Positions 8,470 to 17,661 of a DNA stretch of 64,000 nt are shown here, one piece after another. Under the pieces are notes generated by a model that did not search any database, was not told the DNA's origin, and saw only the letters and a program-made list of their open reading frames with translations. Source of the stretch: Trichocoleus sp. (GTDB lineage: Bacteria; Cyanobacteriota; Cyanobacteriia; Elainellales; Elainellaceae). Made by a program: the position numbers and the translations under genes. The stretch covers positions 62,001 through 126,000 of the forward strand of contig DATNQD010000081.1 in NCBI GenBank assembly GCA_036702865.1, in the 5' to 3' direction. Each line of letters begins with the position of its first letter. Position 1 is the first letter of the stretch.

Positions 8470-10206
8470 CTAGCTCTCTCCACGTCCCTCATTTTTTTCC
8501 TCAGTTTCCTGTGTTAAGTAAAGCGGCAGTTTGACTGTAAACGTTGTTCCAACTCCTTGTTGAGTCGAGAAACTGATTTCACCACCATGATGAGTCACAC
8601 ATTGTTTGACGATCGCCAGCCCTAAACCTGTACCTCGAATCATGCTGGCATTACTGGCGCGATGGAATAGCTCAAATAGGCGCGACTGATCTTCCTTTGG
8701 GATACCAATGCCGCTGTCCCGAATCTCAAACATGCCATTGCCCCGACTACAGGTGAGATTGAATTCAACAGTGCTGCCGGGAGGCGAATATTTGATGGCA
8801 TTTGACAGGAGATTGGTCAGGATCGATCGCAGCAGCGCTTTATCTAAACAAGCCCCAGTACAGTTGCCGTTGCTCAAAAACTTGAGAAAATGGCTGCCTT
8901 GAGTGCTAACACGCATTTCTTCTAGCAGTTCCAGGCAAAAAGATTGCAGGTCGATGGGGATGGGGTTGCATTGCAGTTTACCTGCCTCACTTTTGCCGAT
9001 CGCCAGCACGTCTTCCAGGAGTTGGGTCATTGTATGAATTGCAGCCCGACATCGCTGGAAGTATTCTGCTTTTTTGTCCTCAGAGGCAACGTGCCCATAG
9101 CGTTGCAGCAGTTCTAACGAAGTCCGAAGCACCGTTAAGGGAGTACGAAGCTCATGAGACACCATAGAGACAAAGCGGGACTTCAGTTCGTTGAGTTCTC
9201 GCTCTTGCTGGAGTTCTAGCCGCACCTCATCCTCAATCTGCTTGCCTTCACGAATTTGCTGCTCTCGGAGGCGAATGCTGTCCACCATATTTTCAAACAT
9301 CTGCGCCAGCACATTCATTTCATCTGGTACGGCGCTCTGCTTGACGGAAGACAAGTCCAAATTATAGTTGCCTACCGCAGTTTGTTCTGCCGACTGGGTT
9401 AGCTCTCGTAGATGCTTAGTCAGGATGCCTGAAAGCACATAAATCAGCACGAACAGGACACCATAGGTGATGACAAAAGATGCCAGCACCCGATCGCGGA
9501 TGGCTTCCTGCACTTCCAGCACATAGCTCGCTTCAAGGTCTAGCCCCAATACCGCAGCAACATTGCCTTGCTTATCCAGCAAAGGGGCTGAGGCAGAGAG
9601 CCAGCTTCCCCACTTATCCTGGTAGATTTTTGATTCTTCAATTAGACGCTTTTCGCGAAGAATTTGATATGCCGCACCTCCTGCCACATCTGGCTCCAAG
9701 AACTTAGATGCTTTTTCTGGGTGGTAGGCAGCCCACAGATCGACAAGGTAAATAATTTCCAGGCGATCGGGCTGTACAGGGGATGCTCCAACTCGGCGGT
9801 TTTGCTTGGCAGGCGCAACAATGTAGCTATATAACCAGACGCGAGGTTCAATCTGGTGAACTGTCTGAAACCAGGCAAGCTGCTTTTGATAGCGGGGATC
9901 ATCTGAAAACCCAGAAGGATTGCGTTCCCCTTGCCGATAAAGAGCAAGCAAGTCGTTTACATCAACCCCCTTGACCGCTCCTTCCAGCGTCGATCGCATA
10001 TCTGCCCGCAAGCGGGTCATCGTCTTCTCGGTTGCAAAAGAGTAAAACCAATAGAAAGCGCCTGCAAATACAAAACTAAATACAATGCTGAAGCCAATCA
10101 GTAACTTGACGCGAAGACTGATTCGCACATGCACAGGCTGATTCGATGAATTACTCACCTGTTTAGCTCCAGGCAATAATGGGAAGAAATGCCCTACTGG
10201 TGTCAT
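8470..10206 (-). CDS. Membrane sensor histidine kinase (orphan)
   Basis: A 578-residue two-component sensor. A transmembrane helix near residues 33-53 is followed by an extracytoplasmic sensing domain of about 190 residues, a second helix near 243-262, a HAMP linker, and a HisKA domain with the phospho-acceptor His at residue 351 in SMVSHELRTPL. The HATPase_c domain shows N and G boxes (NLLSNAIKYSPPG, EIRDSGIGIP, GTGLGLAIVKQ). No response regulator is adjacent, so its partner and signal are unknown. The ATG at 10206 lies only 7 bases from the start of a divergent small ORF; a GTG at 10158 (VSNSSNQ) is an alternative start. Confidence 0.9.
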   Translation of the reverse strand: MTPVGHFFPLLPGAKQVSNSSNQPVHVRISLRVKLLIGFSIVFSFVFAGAFYWFYSFATEKTMTRLRADMRSTLEGAVKGVDVNDLLALYRQGERNPSGFSDDPRYQKQLAWFQTVHQIEPRVWLYSYIVAPAKQNRRVGASPVQPDRLEIIYLVDLWAAYHPEKASKFLEPDVAGGAAYQILREKRLIEESKIYQDKWGSWLSASAPLLDKQGNVAAVLGLDLEASYVLEVQEAIRDRVLASFVITYGVLFVLIYVLSGILTKHLRELTQSAEQTAVGNYNLDLSSVKQSAVPDEMNVLAQMFENMVDSIRLREQQIREGKQIEDEVRLELQQERELNELKSRFVSMVSHELRTPLTVLRTSLELLQRYGHVASEDKKAEYFQRCRAAIHTMTQLLEDVLAIGKSEAGKLQCNPIPIDLQSFCLELLEEMRVSTQGSHFLKFLSNGNCTGACLDKALLRSILTNLLSNAIKYSPPGSTVEFNLTCSRGNGMFEIRDSGIGIPKEDQSRLFELFHRASNASMIRGTGLGLAIVKQCVTHHGGEISFSTQQGVGTTFTVKLPLYLTQETEEKNEGRGES

Positions 10207-10213
10207 CTCAAAT

Positions 10214-10438
10214 ATGCCTGAATATGACAGGAAGCCAGGAATAGAACTTAACCCGAACTATCACTTCAGCTATTACTTCATACAGGTGGGCGGCTGCGAG
10301 GTCAGGCAGACTTTCGATGTATTTCAGGCGGATCGGCTTGAGGTTGAAGAGATCCTTAACCCTCCCATTGTAAATAAAGCAATTTCTCGACCGCTAGAAG
10401 ATAAAGATTGGCTACAAATCCGCCGTGAGCCTTATTAA
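10214..10438 (+). CDS. Possible small protein, unknown function
   Basis: A 74-codon frame starting with ATG and ending in LQIRREPY. The predicted product is soluble and acidic, without a motif I recognise. It begins 7 bases from the annotated kinase start on the opposite strand, leaving no room for promoters unless the kinase starts further downstream. It may be real or a chance frame. Confidence 0.25.
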   Translation: MPEYDRKPGIELNPNYHFSYYFIQVGGCEVRQTFDVFQADRLEVEEILNPPIVNKAISRPLEDKDWLQIRREPY

Positions 10439-10468
10439 CTTGTGACTTGATTTGCGACGATTTGCCCT

Positions 10469-11734
10469 CTATCCCCGCTGCAGCCTCCGACGCAACAGAT
10501 CGAGCGCTGAGCAGATACTCATCCATCGAATATGATCTCGACTGCGATCGCCAAACTGATATCGGAAGCTTTCAACCTGCTGGTCTGTTGGTCCTGCTAA
10601 GCCAATGTAGACAAGTCCAACGGGTTTCGCCTCAGTTCCACCATCAGGGCCAGCAATGCCCGTAATGCTCAGGCTCCAGGTGGTTCCCAGGCGCTGCCGC
10701 ACCCCGATCGCCATCTGTTGCGCCACAATATCGCTCACGGCTCCCTCATCGGCTAGAGCCTGCGGCGCAACCCCCAACAGATTAACCTTGACCTGATTAT
10801 CGTAAGAAATTACGCCACCCCAAAAATAGCTCGAACTGCCCGGAACAGCGGTCAACTGCTGACCTAAGCCACCTCCTGTACAAGATTCTGCAACTGACAG
10901 CGTTTGCTCTGCCTGCTTTAGTAAATGACCAACTGCCGATGCCAGAGTTGCCTCATCTGCTCCATAGTAATCTGCACCACCGAGGGCTTGCAGTTGTTGA
11001 GCTACTGGGTCAATTCGCTCAAGCGCCTCTGCCTCACTGGCTGCTTTAGCAGAAATTCGCAAGCGAACTTCACCATTTCCGGCATAAGGTGCGACTGTCG
11101 GATTTTCGAGATCTAAAAAAGTAGCGGCTCTCTCAGCTAAAACGGATTCTGGCACGCCCCAAAAGCGCAAGATGCGGCTATAAATAATTTCCTGTCCCCA
11201 TCCTTGACTCTGAAGAAAAGGGACAGCCGTTTGTTGCCACATCGCCTTCATTTCACTCGGAACACCGGGAAACGTCATTAGCGTTAACCCCGATCGCGGT
11301 TGCCAGATGATACCGGGTGCGCTGCCTACCGGATTCGGTAAAACCGTTGCTCCCTCTGGAAAGAGAGCCTGTTTACGGTTGCTCGGTGACATGGTTCTGC
11401 CACGACGGGCAAATTTCTGGGCAATTTCTTCTAATACATCTGTCCGTTCAATGAGAGGTACCCCAAAAAAATCAGCGATCGTTTCAGTTGTCAGATCATC
11501 TGGGGTCGGACCTAATCCCCCTGTAAAGACGAGTAAGCGCGATCGTTCACAGGCAATTGCAATTGCTTTTTGCAGCCGCAGCGGATTGTCACCCACCACG
11601 GTTTGGTAGTAGTGCGGAATCCCCAATTGAGCAAATTCCTGTGCCAAAAACTGCGCGTTCGTGTTCAGGATGTCTCCGAGCAGGAGTTCCGTACCGACAG
11701 AGATAATTTCTGCACTCACAGATGTCAATGTCAT
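10469..11734 (-). CDS. cinA: CinA-like protein (competence/damage-inducible, NMN amidase domain)
   Basis: A 421-residue two-domain protein. The N-terminal MoaB/MogA-like molybdopterin-binding fold (EIISVGTELLLGDILNTNAQ, FTGGLGPTPDDLT) has, in other bacteria, ADP-ribose pyrophosphatase activity. The C-terminal PncC domain (AESCTGGGLGQQLT, SLSITGIAGPDGG) deamidates nicotinamide mononucleotide in pyridine-nucleotide recycling. The length is normal for full CinA. The minus-strand WecA-like gene lies just upstream of its start (54-base gap), so the two could be co-transcribed. Confidence 0.93.
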   Translation of the reverse strand: MTLTSVSAEIISVGTELLLGDILNTNAQFLAQEFAQLGIPHYYQTVVGDNPLRLQKAIAIACERSRLLVFTGGLGPTPDDLTTETIADFFGVPLIERTDVLEEIAQKFARRGRTMSPSNRKQALFPEGATVLPNPVGSAPGIIWQPRSGLTLMTFPGVPSEMKAMWQQTAVPFLQSQGWGQEIIYSRILRFWGVPESVLAERAATFLDLENPTVAPYAGNGEVRLRISAKAASEAEALERIDPVAQQLQALGGADYYGADEATLASAVGHLLKQAEQTLSVAESCTGGGLGQQLTAVPGSSSYFWGGVISYDNQVKVNLLGVAPQALADEGAVSDIVAQQMAIGVRQRLGTTWSLSITGIAGPDGGTEAKPVGLVYIGLAGPTDQQVESFRYQFGDRSRDHIRWMSICSALDLLRRRLQRG

Positions 11735-11788
11735 ATCGCAACGCCTACTAACGCCTGAACCCTGCCCCTACCTCCTGCCCCTCCGCTC

Positions 11789-12835
11789 CTATTGCCTTGC
11801 GTGTTTCTTCACCTGCCATCCGGTATAGCTTAAGAGTGCTGTTGCAGCGATCGCATAAGTCAAGCCGCTCGGAATTCCAGAGAATGCTAGTGCCAGCGTT
11901 CCGACCCAGAGCGTCAGGCTATAGATGAATAAAACAGCTGCTCGGTGAGAAAGACCTGCCTTCAGCAGACGGTGATGGAGGTGACGCTTATCCGCAGTGA
12001 AGGGAGATTTACCGTTACGAAGGCGATCAAGAATGACAGCAGACATATCAAGAATTGGCACTGCCAGAATTAGGTAGGGCAGCAGGACTGCTGCTGTGGT
12101 CACACTCTTGACCAATCCCACAACACCAATCCCTGCGAGTGTGAAGCCCATAAAGTAGGCTCCGCCATCTCCCATAAAAATCTGGGCTGGGTTGAAGTTA
12201 TAGCGTAGAAAGCCAAGTGAACCTCCTGCCAAAGCTGCTGCAATCAGAGCTGCCGCAGGCTGATCCATAAACAGACAGACAATCAGCATCACGACTGCTG
12301 CAATGCCTGAAACCCCGGCTGCTAATCCATCTAAGCCATCGATCCAGTTAATGGCGTTTGCCATGCCAACCAGCCAAATCACCGTTACTGGCAAACTGAC
12401 CCACATCGGCAGAGAGGTCAGCCCCACCGAAGGAATCGACAGAAACTCAATTTGCACGCCTGCCAGCCAGGCTCCAGAAGCAATCACTGCCTGCAGCAGC
12501 AGACGAGTCAGGGGAGAGAGGCTAAAGAGATCGTCTGCTAGACCCACTAAAAAGAAAGCAAGCCCGCCAATTGTCAGTCCCCAAATTTCATATTCTTTGT
12601 GAGGAGGGAGGATGCCAAATCCACCTGTCCACCAAACTACCAGCAGCGCCACTAAAGTGCCTAGAAAAATTGACACGCCACCTAATCGAACCATCGGGCT
12701 TTGATGAACTTTGCGACCACCGGGTTTGTCAACATATCCGCTTTTCAAGCCAATTCGCTTAACAATCGGCGTAGTAAGCAGGACAACTACGACAGAAATG
12801 AAGAAAGCAGCAATATGGTAGAACTCAGGAGGCAT
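11789..12835 (-). CDS. Undecaprenyl-phosphate sugar-1-phosphate transferase (WecA/TagO family)
   Basis: An integral membrane enzyme of 348 residues that would transfer a sugar-1-phosphate, probably GlcNAc-1-P, from a UDP-sugar to the polyprenyl phosphate carrier, starting synthesis of surface polysaccharide. About ten hydrophobic segments are present. Family motifs visible are GLADDLFSLSPLTRL, NAINWIDGLDGLAAG, FMGDGGAYFMGF and the cytoplasmic DKRHLHHRLL. These fit WecA/TagO better than MraY. The exact substrate is not proven. It is followed on the same strand by cinA. Confidence 0.88.
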   Translation of the reverse strand: MPPEFYHIAAFFISVVVVLLTTPIVKRIGLKSGYVDKPGGRKVHQSPMVRLGGVSIFLGTLVALLVVWWTGGFGILPPHKEYEIWGLTIGGLAFFLVGLADDLFSLSPLTRLLLQAVIASGAWLAGVQIEFLSIPSVGLTSLPMWVSLPVTVIWLVGMANAINWIDGLDGLAAGVSGIAAVVMLIVCLFMDQPAAALIAAALAGGSLGFLRYNFNPAQIFMGDGGAYFMGFTLAGIGVVGLVKSVTTAAVLLPYLILAVPILDMSAVILDRLRNGKSPFTADKRHLHHRLLKAGLSHRAAVLFIYSLTLWVGTLALAFSGIPSGLTYAIAATALLSYTGWQVKKHARQ

Positions 12836-13222
12836 CAGCAGTTAGTGAGAGTTAGAACAATTGTGTGAATGTCAAATCAATATAGGTTGCTTTAAGGCTG
12901 AAAGAGTTGAAAAAGCTTTCACTATGTAAAAAGGCTTAAAGCGGTTTATATCATATATCGCTACCTGATTTGCTCATTCAACGGAAGCAAGCGATCGATT
13001 CAATCTGCCTTGCCCGAAAGTATTTTTAGCACATGACTTCAATTCAGAAACAACGATTTCCAGATTCCTCCCAATCCTGAGAATCCAACTATCTGCCGAA
13101 TGTGATTCTTGCTGTCTCATACAAAAAAAGAGAGCAGATGTAAAAACCTGCTCCTCGTTTAGATTGAATTAAAAGCGCTTAGACTATTGTTTCAAAATTC
13201 TATAGTCACTCATGATTGAACT
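12836..13222. other. Intergenic region upstream of the WecA-like gene
   Basis: 387 bases with the promoter side of the WecA-like gene and the downstream end of the 13.2 kb small membrane gene. It contains a strong minus-strand terminator (13123-13153) and otherwise AT-rich, non-coding sequence. Confidence 0.5.
13123..13153 (-). terminator. Rho-independent terminator after the small membrane protein gene
   Basis: Read on the minus strand, GAGCAG (rc of 13148-13153) pairs with CTGCTC (rc of 13132-13137) across a 10-base loop, followed by TCTTTTTTT (rc of 13123-13131). It sits about 70 bases past the stop at 13223. Confidence 0.75.
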
Positions 13223-13516
13223 CTACATGCGCCCATCGTGAAGAGATGGACTAGAGGGCGAGCTCACCAAATTTGCTAAAGATTGATCAAATGCAGCCCA
13301 TTCTACCGAGTCATGAAGGTAGCTGCGATGCGCCATTTCAGTCATGTAGCCAAAATAATGACCCATCAAGAAATAAACAGACATTAGAGCGGCTGCGGCA
13401 GACGAGACAAGGAAACCAGCCAACATCAAGGAGAATTCACGACGTTGGACGGCTTCTTGCATCAAGTGCAGTGCCCAGGCAACTAACCCGATTACGATGA
13501 CAAGGAGAAAAAACAT
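13223..13516 (-). CDS. Small two-helix membrane protein, unknown function
   Basis: A 97-residue protein with two clear hydrophobic helices (residues about 1-18 and 29-52) joined by a short polar turn (QEAVQRREFS), and a soluble tail (HRSYLHDSVEWAAFDQ). It has its own terminator downstream, supporting a genuine transcribed gene. I do not recognise the family; it does not match small photosystem or cytochrome b6f subunits that I know. Upstream and downstream neighbours give no functional clue. Confidence 0.6.
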   Translation of the reverse strand: MFFLLVIVIGLVAWALHLMQEAVQRREFSLMLAGFLVSSAAAALMSVYFLMGHYFGYMTEMAHRSYLHDSVEWAAFDQSLANLVSSPSSPSLHDGRM

Positions 13517-13863
13517 TCTTAAAAACGTGTTACGAATCGTAATGCTTTACATATGGTAACAGTTTCTCAAAAAGGTGTCGCTAGGTATATGCACTCAGTC
13601 AAAGCCAGATCTATCGGCTGTAGCGAATCAGACGAGCCTGCCTGAGACATTCTACGATTTTCAGAATCTTAGCAAAAAGTATATAAACTACACGATCGCG
13701 CCGCTCACATCCTCCCATCGCCCGATTGACAGATTAAGCCAACAAATCACTCTGGTTAAAAATTTATATCAGACCTAAGCCGTCCTCAGAATTGAGGCAT
13801 TTCGTCAAGAAGTGACCTGGAAGGCAGGTTTTACAAGGACGCGATCGGTTAGTGGCTTAGCAA
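13517..13863. other. Intergenic region between small membrane gene and hisF
   Basis: 347 bases. An open plus-strand frame of 67 codons (13575-13778) has no recognisable features and a poor context, so I do not call it. The stretch should hold the promoter of the 13.2 kb gene and the 3' end of hisF. Confidence 0.45.
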
Positions 13864-14631
13864 TCATTGACGGATTGAAACCTGGTGCTCTGCCAGATAA
13901 TCCTTAATTTCCGAAACCGTTAACTGACCATAGTGCAGCAGTGATGCCAGGAGCGCAGCCTCAGCTCTGCCTTCAGTCACCGCTTCATAGATATGGTGAC
14001 AGTTGCCTGCGCCACCAGAAGCAATGACCGGAATCTGCACCTGTTCTGCGATCGTTCGCGTCAGTTCCAGGTCATAACCTGCCTGAGTTCCATCAGCATC
14101 CATACTGGTCACTAGCAATTCGCCCGCGCCACGCTGCGCCACTTCTTTTGCCCAGGAAACTGCATCAAGCCCGGTATTTTCTCTGCCGCCCCGGACAAAG
14201 ACATCCCAGCCCGGATTTTCAGGATCATCCCGTCGTCTGGCATCGATCGCCACCACAATACATTGATTGCCAAATCGATCGCTGGCTCGGTTGACAAAAT
14301 CTGGATCGCTCACGGCTGACGAGTTAATGCTGACCTTATCTGCTCCAGCTCTTAACAATTTTTTAATTGTTTCTAAGGATTGGATGCCGCCTCCAACAGT
14401 CAGAGGAATAAAGACCTGCTCCGCAGTGCGATAGACCACATCATAAATAATGTCTCGATCTTCATGGGTGGCAGTAATGTCGAGAAACACCAGTTCATCT
14501 GCCCCTGCCTGGTTATAGATTTGCGCCAGTTCGACCGGATCTCCCGCGTCTCGCAGGTTGACAAAATTCACGCCTTTTACCACGCGCCCTGCTTTCACAT
14601 CAAGACAAGGCAAGATTCGTTTCGCCAGCAT
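13864..14631 (-). CDS. hisF: Imidazole glycerol phosphate synthase cyclase subunit (HisF)
   Basis: Cyclase subunit of the HisH-HisF complex; uses ammonia from HisH to turn PRFAR into imidazole glycerol phosphate and AICAR in histidine synthesis. The 255-residue TIM barrel carries the catalytic aspartates in [16 protein letters not shown] and VVAIDARR, and phosphate-binding loops TVGGGIQS and [10 protein letters not shown]. Length and start are normal. hisH is not adjacent, as is common in cyanobacteria with scattered his genes. Confidence 0.96.
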   Translation of the reverse strand: MLAKRILPCLDVKAGRVVKGVNFVNLRDAGDPVELAQIYNQAGADELVFLDITATHEDRDIIYDVVYRTAEQVFIPLTVGGGIQSLETIKKLLRAGADKVSINSSAVSDPDFVNRASDRFGNQCIVVAIDARRRDDPENPGWDVFVRGGRENTGLDAVSWAKEVAQRGAGELLVTSMDADGTQAGYDLELTRTIAEQVQIPVIASGGAGNCHHIYEAVTEGRAEAALLASLLHYGQLTVSEIKDYLAEHQVSIRQ

Positions 14632-14728
14632 AATTCACAACTTGACAATCCGGTTCTCAGAATAGCGTAATCGCAGTCAAGACACTGATACACTGGTTCA
14701 TGTTTATTTGCTTTCTGTGGAATTGGCG

Positions 14729-14923
14729 ATGGAAATAGGTCAAAAGGTACGCGTGCGTCGCTTGCGCGATCGTTCTCCCAAGTCGGTCATTGACTGTTTA
14801 GGTAAAACAGGAACGATTAAAGAATTCAGAATGACTGATGGGAGCGGAGTCGGGGTCGTTGTCAGGTTTGAAAGTGGGTTTTCGACCTGGTTTTTTGAGG
14901 ATGAGTTGGAGCCAACGAGTTAG
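14729..14923 (+). CDS. DUF2862-type small cyanobacterial protein
   Basis: A 64-residue basic-then-acidic protein starting MEIGQKVRVRRLRD, with core GKTGTIKEFRMTDGSGVGVVV and end STWFFEDELEP. I recognise the DUF2862 pattern, an SH3-like small barrel conserved in cyanobacteria and plastids. The ATG at 14729 is chosen over an in-frame TTG at 14708 because the homologous start is MEIGQ. The function is unknown. It lies divergent from hisF and upstream of the ArsA-like gene. Confidence 0.75.
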   Translation: MEIGQKVRVRRLRDRSPKSVIDCLGKTGTIKEFRMTDGSGVGVVVRFESGFSTWFFEDELEPTS

Positions 14924-15103
14924 GCAGCAAGCTCAAACTTTTGGTTCAGCTTTACCAATTCGCTTGATGAATTCAGCGGGGGCGATCGTTTTGGGGTAGA
15001 TCATGATCAGGTGATAGTGATCATCCGCCAGTACGAAGGCATTCCCCGCTTTTGGTTGCTACCATATCTCTGGTTAGAGCTTAGACAGCAGGACATTCTG
15101 GCG

Positions 15104-16204
15104 ATGGCGTTAATTCTGACATTTTTGGGCAAAGGTGGAACGGGTCGCAGCACAATGGCGATCGCTGCCGCAAAACAGTTTGCAGGACAGGGAAAGCGCG
15201 TGCTGTTTGTGGGGCAAGATCCAAGTCCCGCGCTGGATTTACTGCTGGGCGCACCCTTGACTGCTGACCCACAAGAGATTGCTGCTAACTTCCAAGCCGT
15301 AAAGCTATTGACTGCAACCCTGCTAGAACGCAGTTGGGAAGAAGTGAAAAAGCTGGAGGCACAATATTTACGATCGCCCTTTTTCAAAGCAGTCTACGGA
15401 CAGGAATTAGGCGTACTGCCCGGCATGGACAATGCCCTTGCCCTTAATGCAATTCGAGAATTTGAAACGAGCGGCAAATACGATGTGATTGTCTTCGACA
15501 GTGAAGGCGATGCTGCAACGCTGAGAATGCTGGGAATGCCAGAAATCTTGAGCTGGTATATTCGCCGTTTCCGCCAAGTTTTTGCTGATTCTGATCTGGG
15601 TAAAACCATTGCCCCTTTTGTGCAGCCGATCGCCAGTGCCGTACTGAATGTGAACTGGTCAAGTGGTGACATCTTCTCTCAGCCTGCGGCAGCACAGGTA
15701 AATAACCTATTAGATGAAGGCAAAGCAGCAGTTGCAGACCCCAATCGCTTTATTGCTTACTTAGTGACAACAAACGATCCAGCTGCCATTGCAGCGGCGA
15801 AGTATCTTTGGGGCAGTGCTCAGCAAATTGGTTTGACGATCGGCGGTGTTTTGCTCAATCAAAGTAATGGAACAGAGGCAGTTCAGTCTGAATTTGCGCC
15901 TCTCACTGTGAAAGCTCTGCCAACTCGCCAAGGTGATGATTGGCAACCCCTTCTGTCAGCCCTGCCTGACTTTACTCAAGCAGCCCAAGCCCCCAAACCG
16001 ATCCGCATCGATACGTCTGAGCGAAAAGTTTATCTGTTCCTGCCTGGGTTTGATAAGAAGCAGGTCAAACTCACCCAATATGGTCCCGAAGTGACGATCG
16101 AGGCAGGCGATCAGCGGCGCAATATTTTCCTGCCGCCCGAACTTAGCGGTAAACCTGTGACCGGAGCGAAGTTTCAGGACGGTTATTTGATTATTTCTTT
16201 TTAG
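15104..16204 (+). CDS. ArsA/Get3-like ATPase-fold protein with C-terminal HSP20-like domain
   Basis: A 366-residue soluble protein of the ArsA/Get3 branch of SIMIBI NTPases. The N-terminus MALILTFLGKGGTGRST is a deviant Walker A loop. Central segments DVIVFDSEGDAATLRMLGMP and YLVTTNDPAA are typical of this group. The last 70 residues (ERKVYLFLPGFDKKQVKL to GYLIISF) form the alpha-crystallin-like domain found at the end of many bacterial ArsA proteins. Odd: the P-loop lysine of GK[ST] is Arg15. I chose ATG 15104; a GTG at 15011 would add 31 residues of doubtful value. It is followed by chlG 116 bases downstream. Confidence 0.82.
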   Translation: MALILTFLGKGGTGRSTMAIAAAKQFAGQGKRVLFVGQDPSPALDLLLGAPLTADPQEIAANFQAVKLLTATLLERSWEEVKKLEAQYLRSPFFKAVYGQELGVLPGMDNALALNAIREFETSGKYDVIVFDSEGDAATLRMLGMPEILSWYIRRFRQVFADSDLGKTIAPFVQPIASAVLNVNWSSGDIFSQPAAAQVNNLLDEGKAAVADPNRFIAYLVTTNDPAAIAAAKYLWGSAQQIGLTIGGVLLNQSNGTEAVQSEFAPLTVKALPTRQGDDWQPLLSALPDFTQAAQAPKPIRIDTSERKVYLFLPGFDKKQVKLTQYGPEVTIEAGDQRRNIFLPPELSGKPVTGAKFQDGYLIISF

Positions 16205-16320
16205 TAGGGTGAAGTTGGCGGAGTTGCAGTTGCAGAAATTGCTCAATCAGGCTTTATTAGACTTCACAATAAAGGGTAGGCTAAGAGACTGTTTGACCTC
16301 CTACAACTGAAGCAACGATT

Positions 16321-17319
16321 ATGTCCGAGTCTTCAACCCCTTCGCCCGCTCCAGAGTCAGCGACAGCCGATCGCAGTGCCAAAACGCGCCAGTTGCTTGG
16401 TATGAAAGGCGCACAGCCCGGAGAGACCTCAATCTGGAAGATCCGGCTGCAGCTCATGAAACCGATTACCTGGATTCCGCTGATCTGGGGTGTGGTTTGT
16501 GGTGCAGCTTCTTCTGGGCAATATACCTGGACGCTAGAGAATTTTCTGATTTCAGCCGCCGCGATGCTGCTGTCGGGTCCCTTGCTGACAGGCTATACCC
16601 AAACCCTCAACGATTTCTACGATCGAGAAATTGACGCGATCAATGAACCCTATCGTCCGATTCCTTCTGGCGCGATTTCTATTCCGCAGGTCGTGACGCA
16701 AGTCGTCATGCTGTTGGCTGGCGGTATTGGAGTTGCCTATCTGCTTGATCGCTGGGCAGGTCACAGTTTCCCGACTATTACAGCATTGGCAATCGGCGGT
16801 TCCTTCCTGGCTTATATCTACTCTGCACCACCGCTAAAGCTCAAGCAAAATGGCTGGCTGGGAAATTATGCTCTAGGTGCAAGCTATATTGCCTTGCCCT
16901 GGTGGACGGGACATGCGCTGTTCGGTGACTTGAACTGGACGATCGTGCTGTTGACCTTGTTTTACAGCCTCTCTGGCCTGGGAATTGCGATCGTTAATGA
17001 CTTTAAGAGTGTCGAAGGCGATCGACAGTTGGGCTTGAAGTCACTGCCTGTCATGTTTGGCATTACGACGGCTGCCTGGATTTGTGTACTGATGATTGAT
17101 GTCTTTCAGTCCGGTGTAGCGGTTTATTTAATGTCTGTGCAGCAAAACCTTTATGCAGTGCTGCTGATTTTGCTGATTATTCCTCAGATCACCTTTCAAG
17201 ATATGTATTTTCTGCGTGACCCGCTCAAAAATGATGTGAAATATCAGGCAAGTGCTCAACCTTTCCTGGTTTTGGGAATGTTGGTCACGGCTCTAGCATT
17301 GGGACATGCAGGCTTGTAG
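16321..17319 (+). CDS. chlG: Chlorophyll synthase (ChlG)
   Basis: Thylakoid membrane prenyltransferase of the UbiA superfamily that esterifies chlorophyllide a with phytyl or geranylgeranyl diphosphate, the last step of chlorophyll a synthesis. The 332-residue protein has about eight or nine hydrophobic helices. The first Asp-rich motif is in NDFYDREIDAINEPYRPIPSG-type sequence (NDxxDxxxD, about residues 97-105) and the second in NDFKSVEGDRQLG. The hydrophilic N-terminus (about 40 residues) and the motif QLMKPITWIPLIWG are typical of ChlG. It lies downstream of the ArsA-like gene on the same strand. Confidence 0.97.
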   Translation: MSESSTPSPAPESATADRSAKTRQLLGMKGAQPGETSIWKIRLQLMKPITWIPLIWGVVCGAASSGQYTWTLENFLISAAAMLLSGPLLTGYTQTLNDFYDREIDAINEPYRPIPSGAISIPQVVTQVVMLLAGGIGVAYLLDRWAGHSFPTITALAIGGSFLAYIYSAPPLKLKQNGWLGNYALGASYIALPWWTGHALFGDLNWTIVLLTLFYSLSGLGIAIVNDFKSVEGDRQLGLKSLPVMFGITTAAWICVLMIDVFQSGVAVYLMSVQQNLYAVLLILLIIPQITFQDMYFLRDPLKNDVKYQASAQPFLVLGMLVTALALGHAGL

Positions 17320-17661
17320 TAGAACAGCATTTAATTTGGGTTCTGTCGTTCGGTTGCGCTTTAGCCTGAAAAAGACTAATTTTGGATGAAGTTACGTGAA
17401 GGTTGTTTGAGGTTAGAGTGCACTGGCCGTCGTTCTCCAAAATTTCCGCATCCCTGCCCATCAAAAATTCTGGTGCACATCTTGCTTTCGGCGATCGAAT
17501 CAAACATGAGGATACATTGCTGCATCTTGTTGTTTTACAACGGTTTTACAAGGGAGCCTCTTCATCTAGCTTTCGTCCATTGAGAGAGTAGGCAGAAGCT
17601 GTGGGCATTGCAGCAAGCTCGATCGCAGCTTGTGTGGTTTGTGAGGAACTGAGGAACAAAC
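17320..17661. other. Intergenic region before the PBP gene
   Basis: 342 bases between chlG and the penicillin-binding protein gene. Several short frames exist in all directions, but none has recognisable content. No clear terminator is visible after chlG. It presumably carries the promoter of the PBP gene. Confidence 0.45.

Noticed and set aside
13575-13778. Plus-strand 67-codon frame between the small membrane gene and hisF
   Set aside because: No motif, no Shine-Dalgarno, composition like non-coding DNA.
17419-17436. Match of about 13 bases (ACTGGCCGTCGTT) to the common M13/lacZ cloning primer site
   Set aside because: The match stops after 13 bases and is followed by native-looking sequence; chance occurrence in a cyanobacterial gap.
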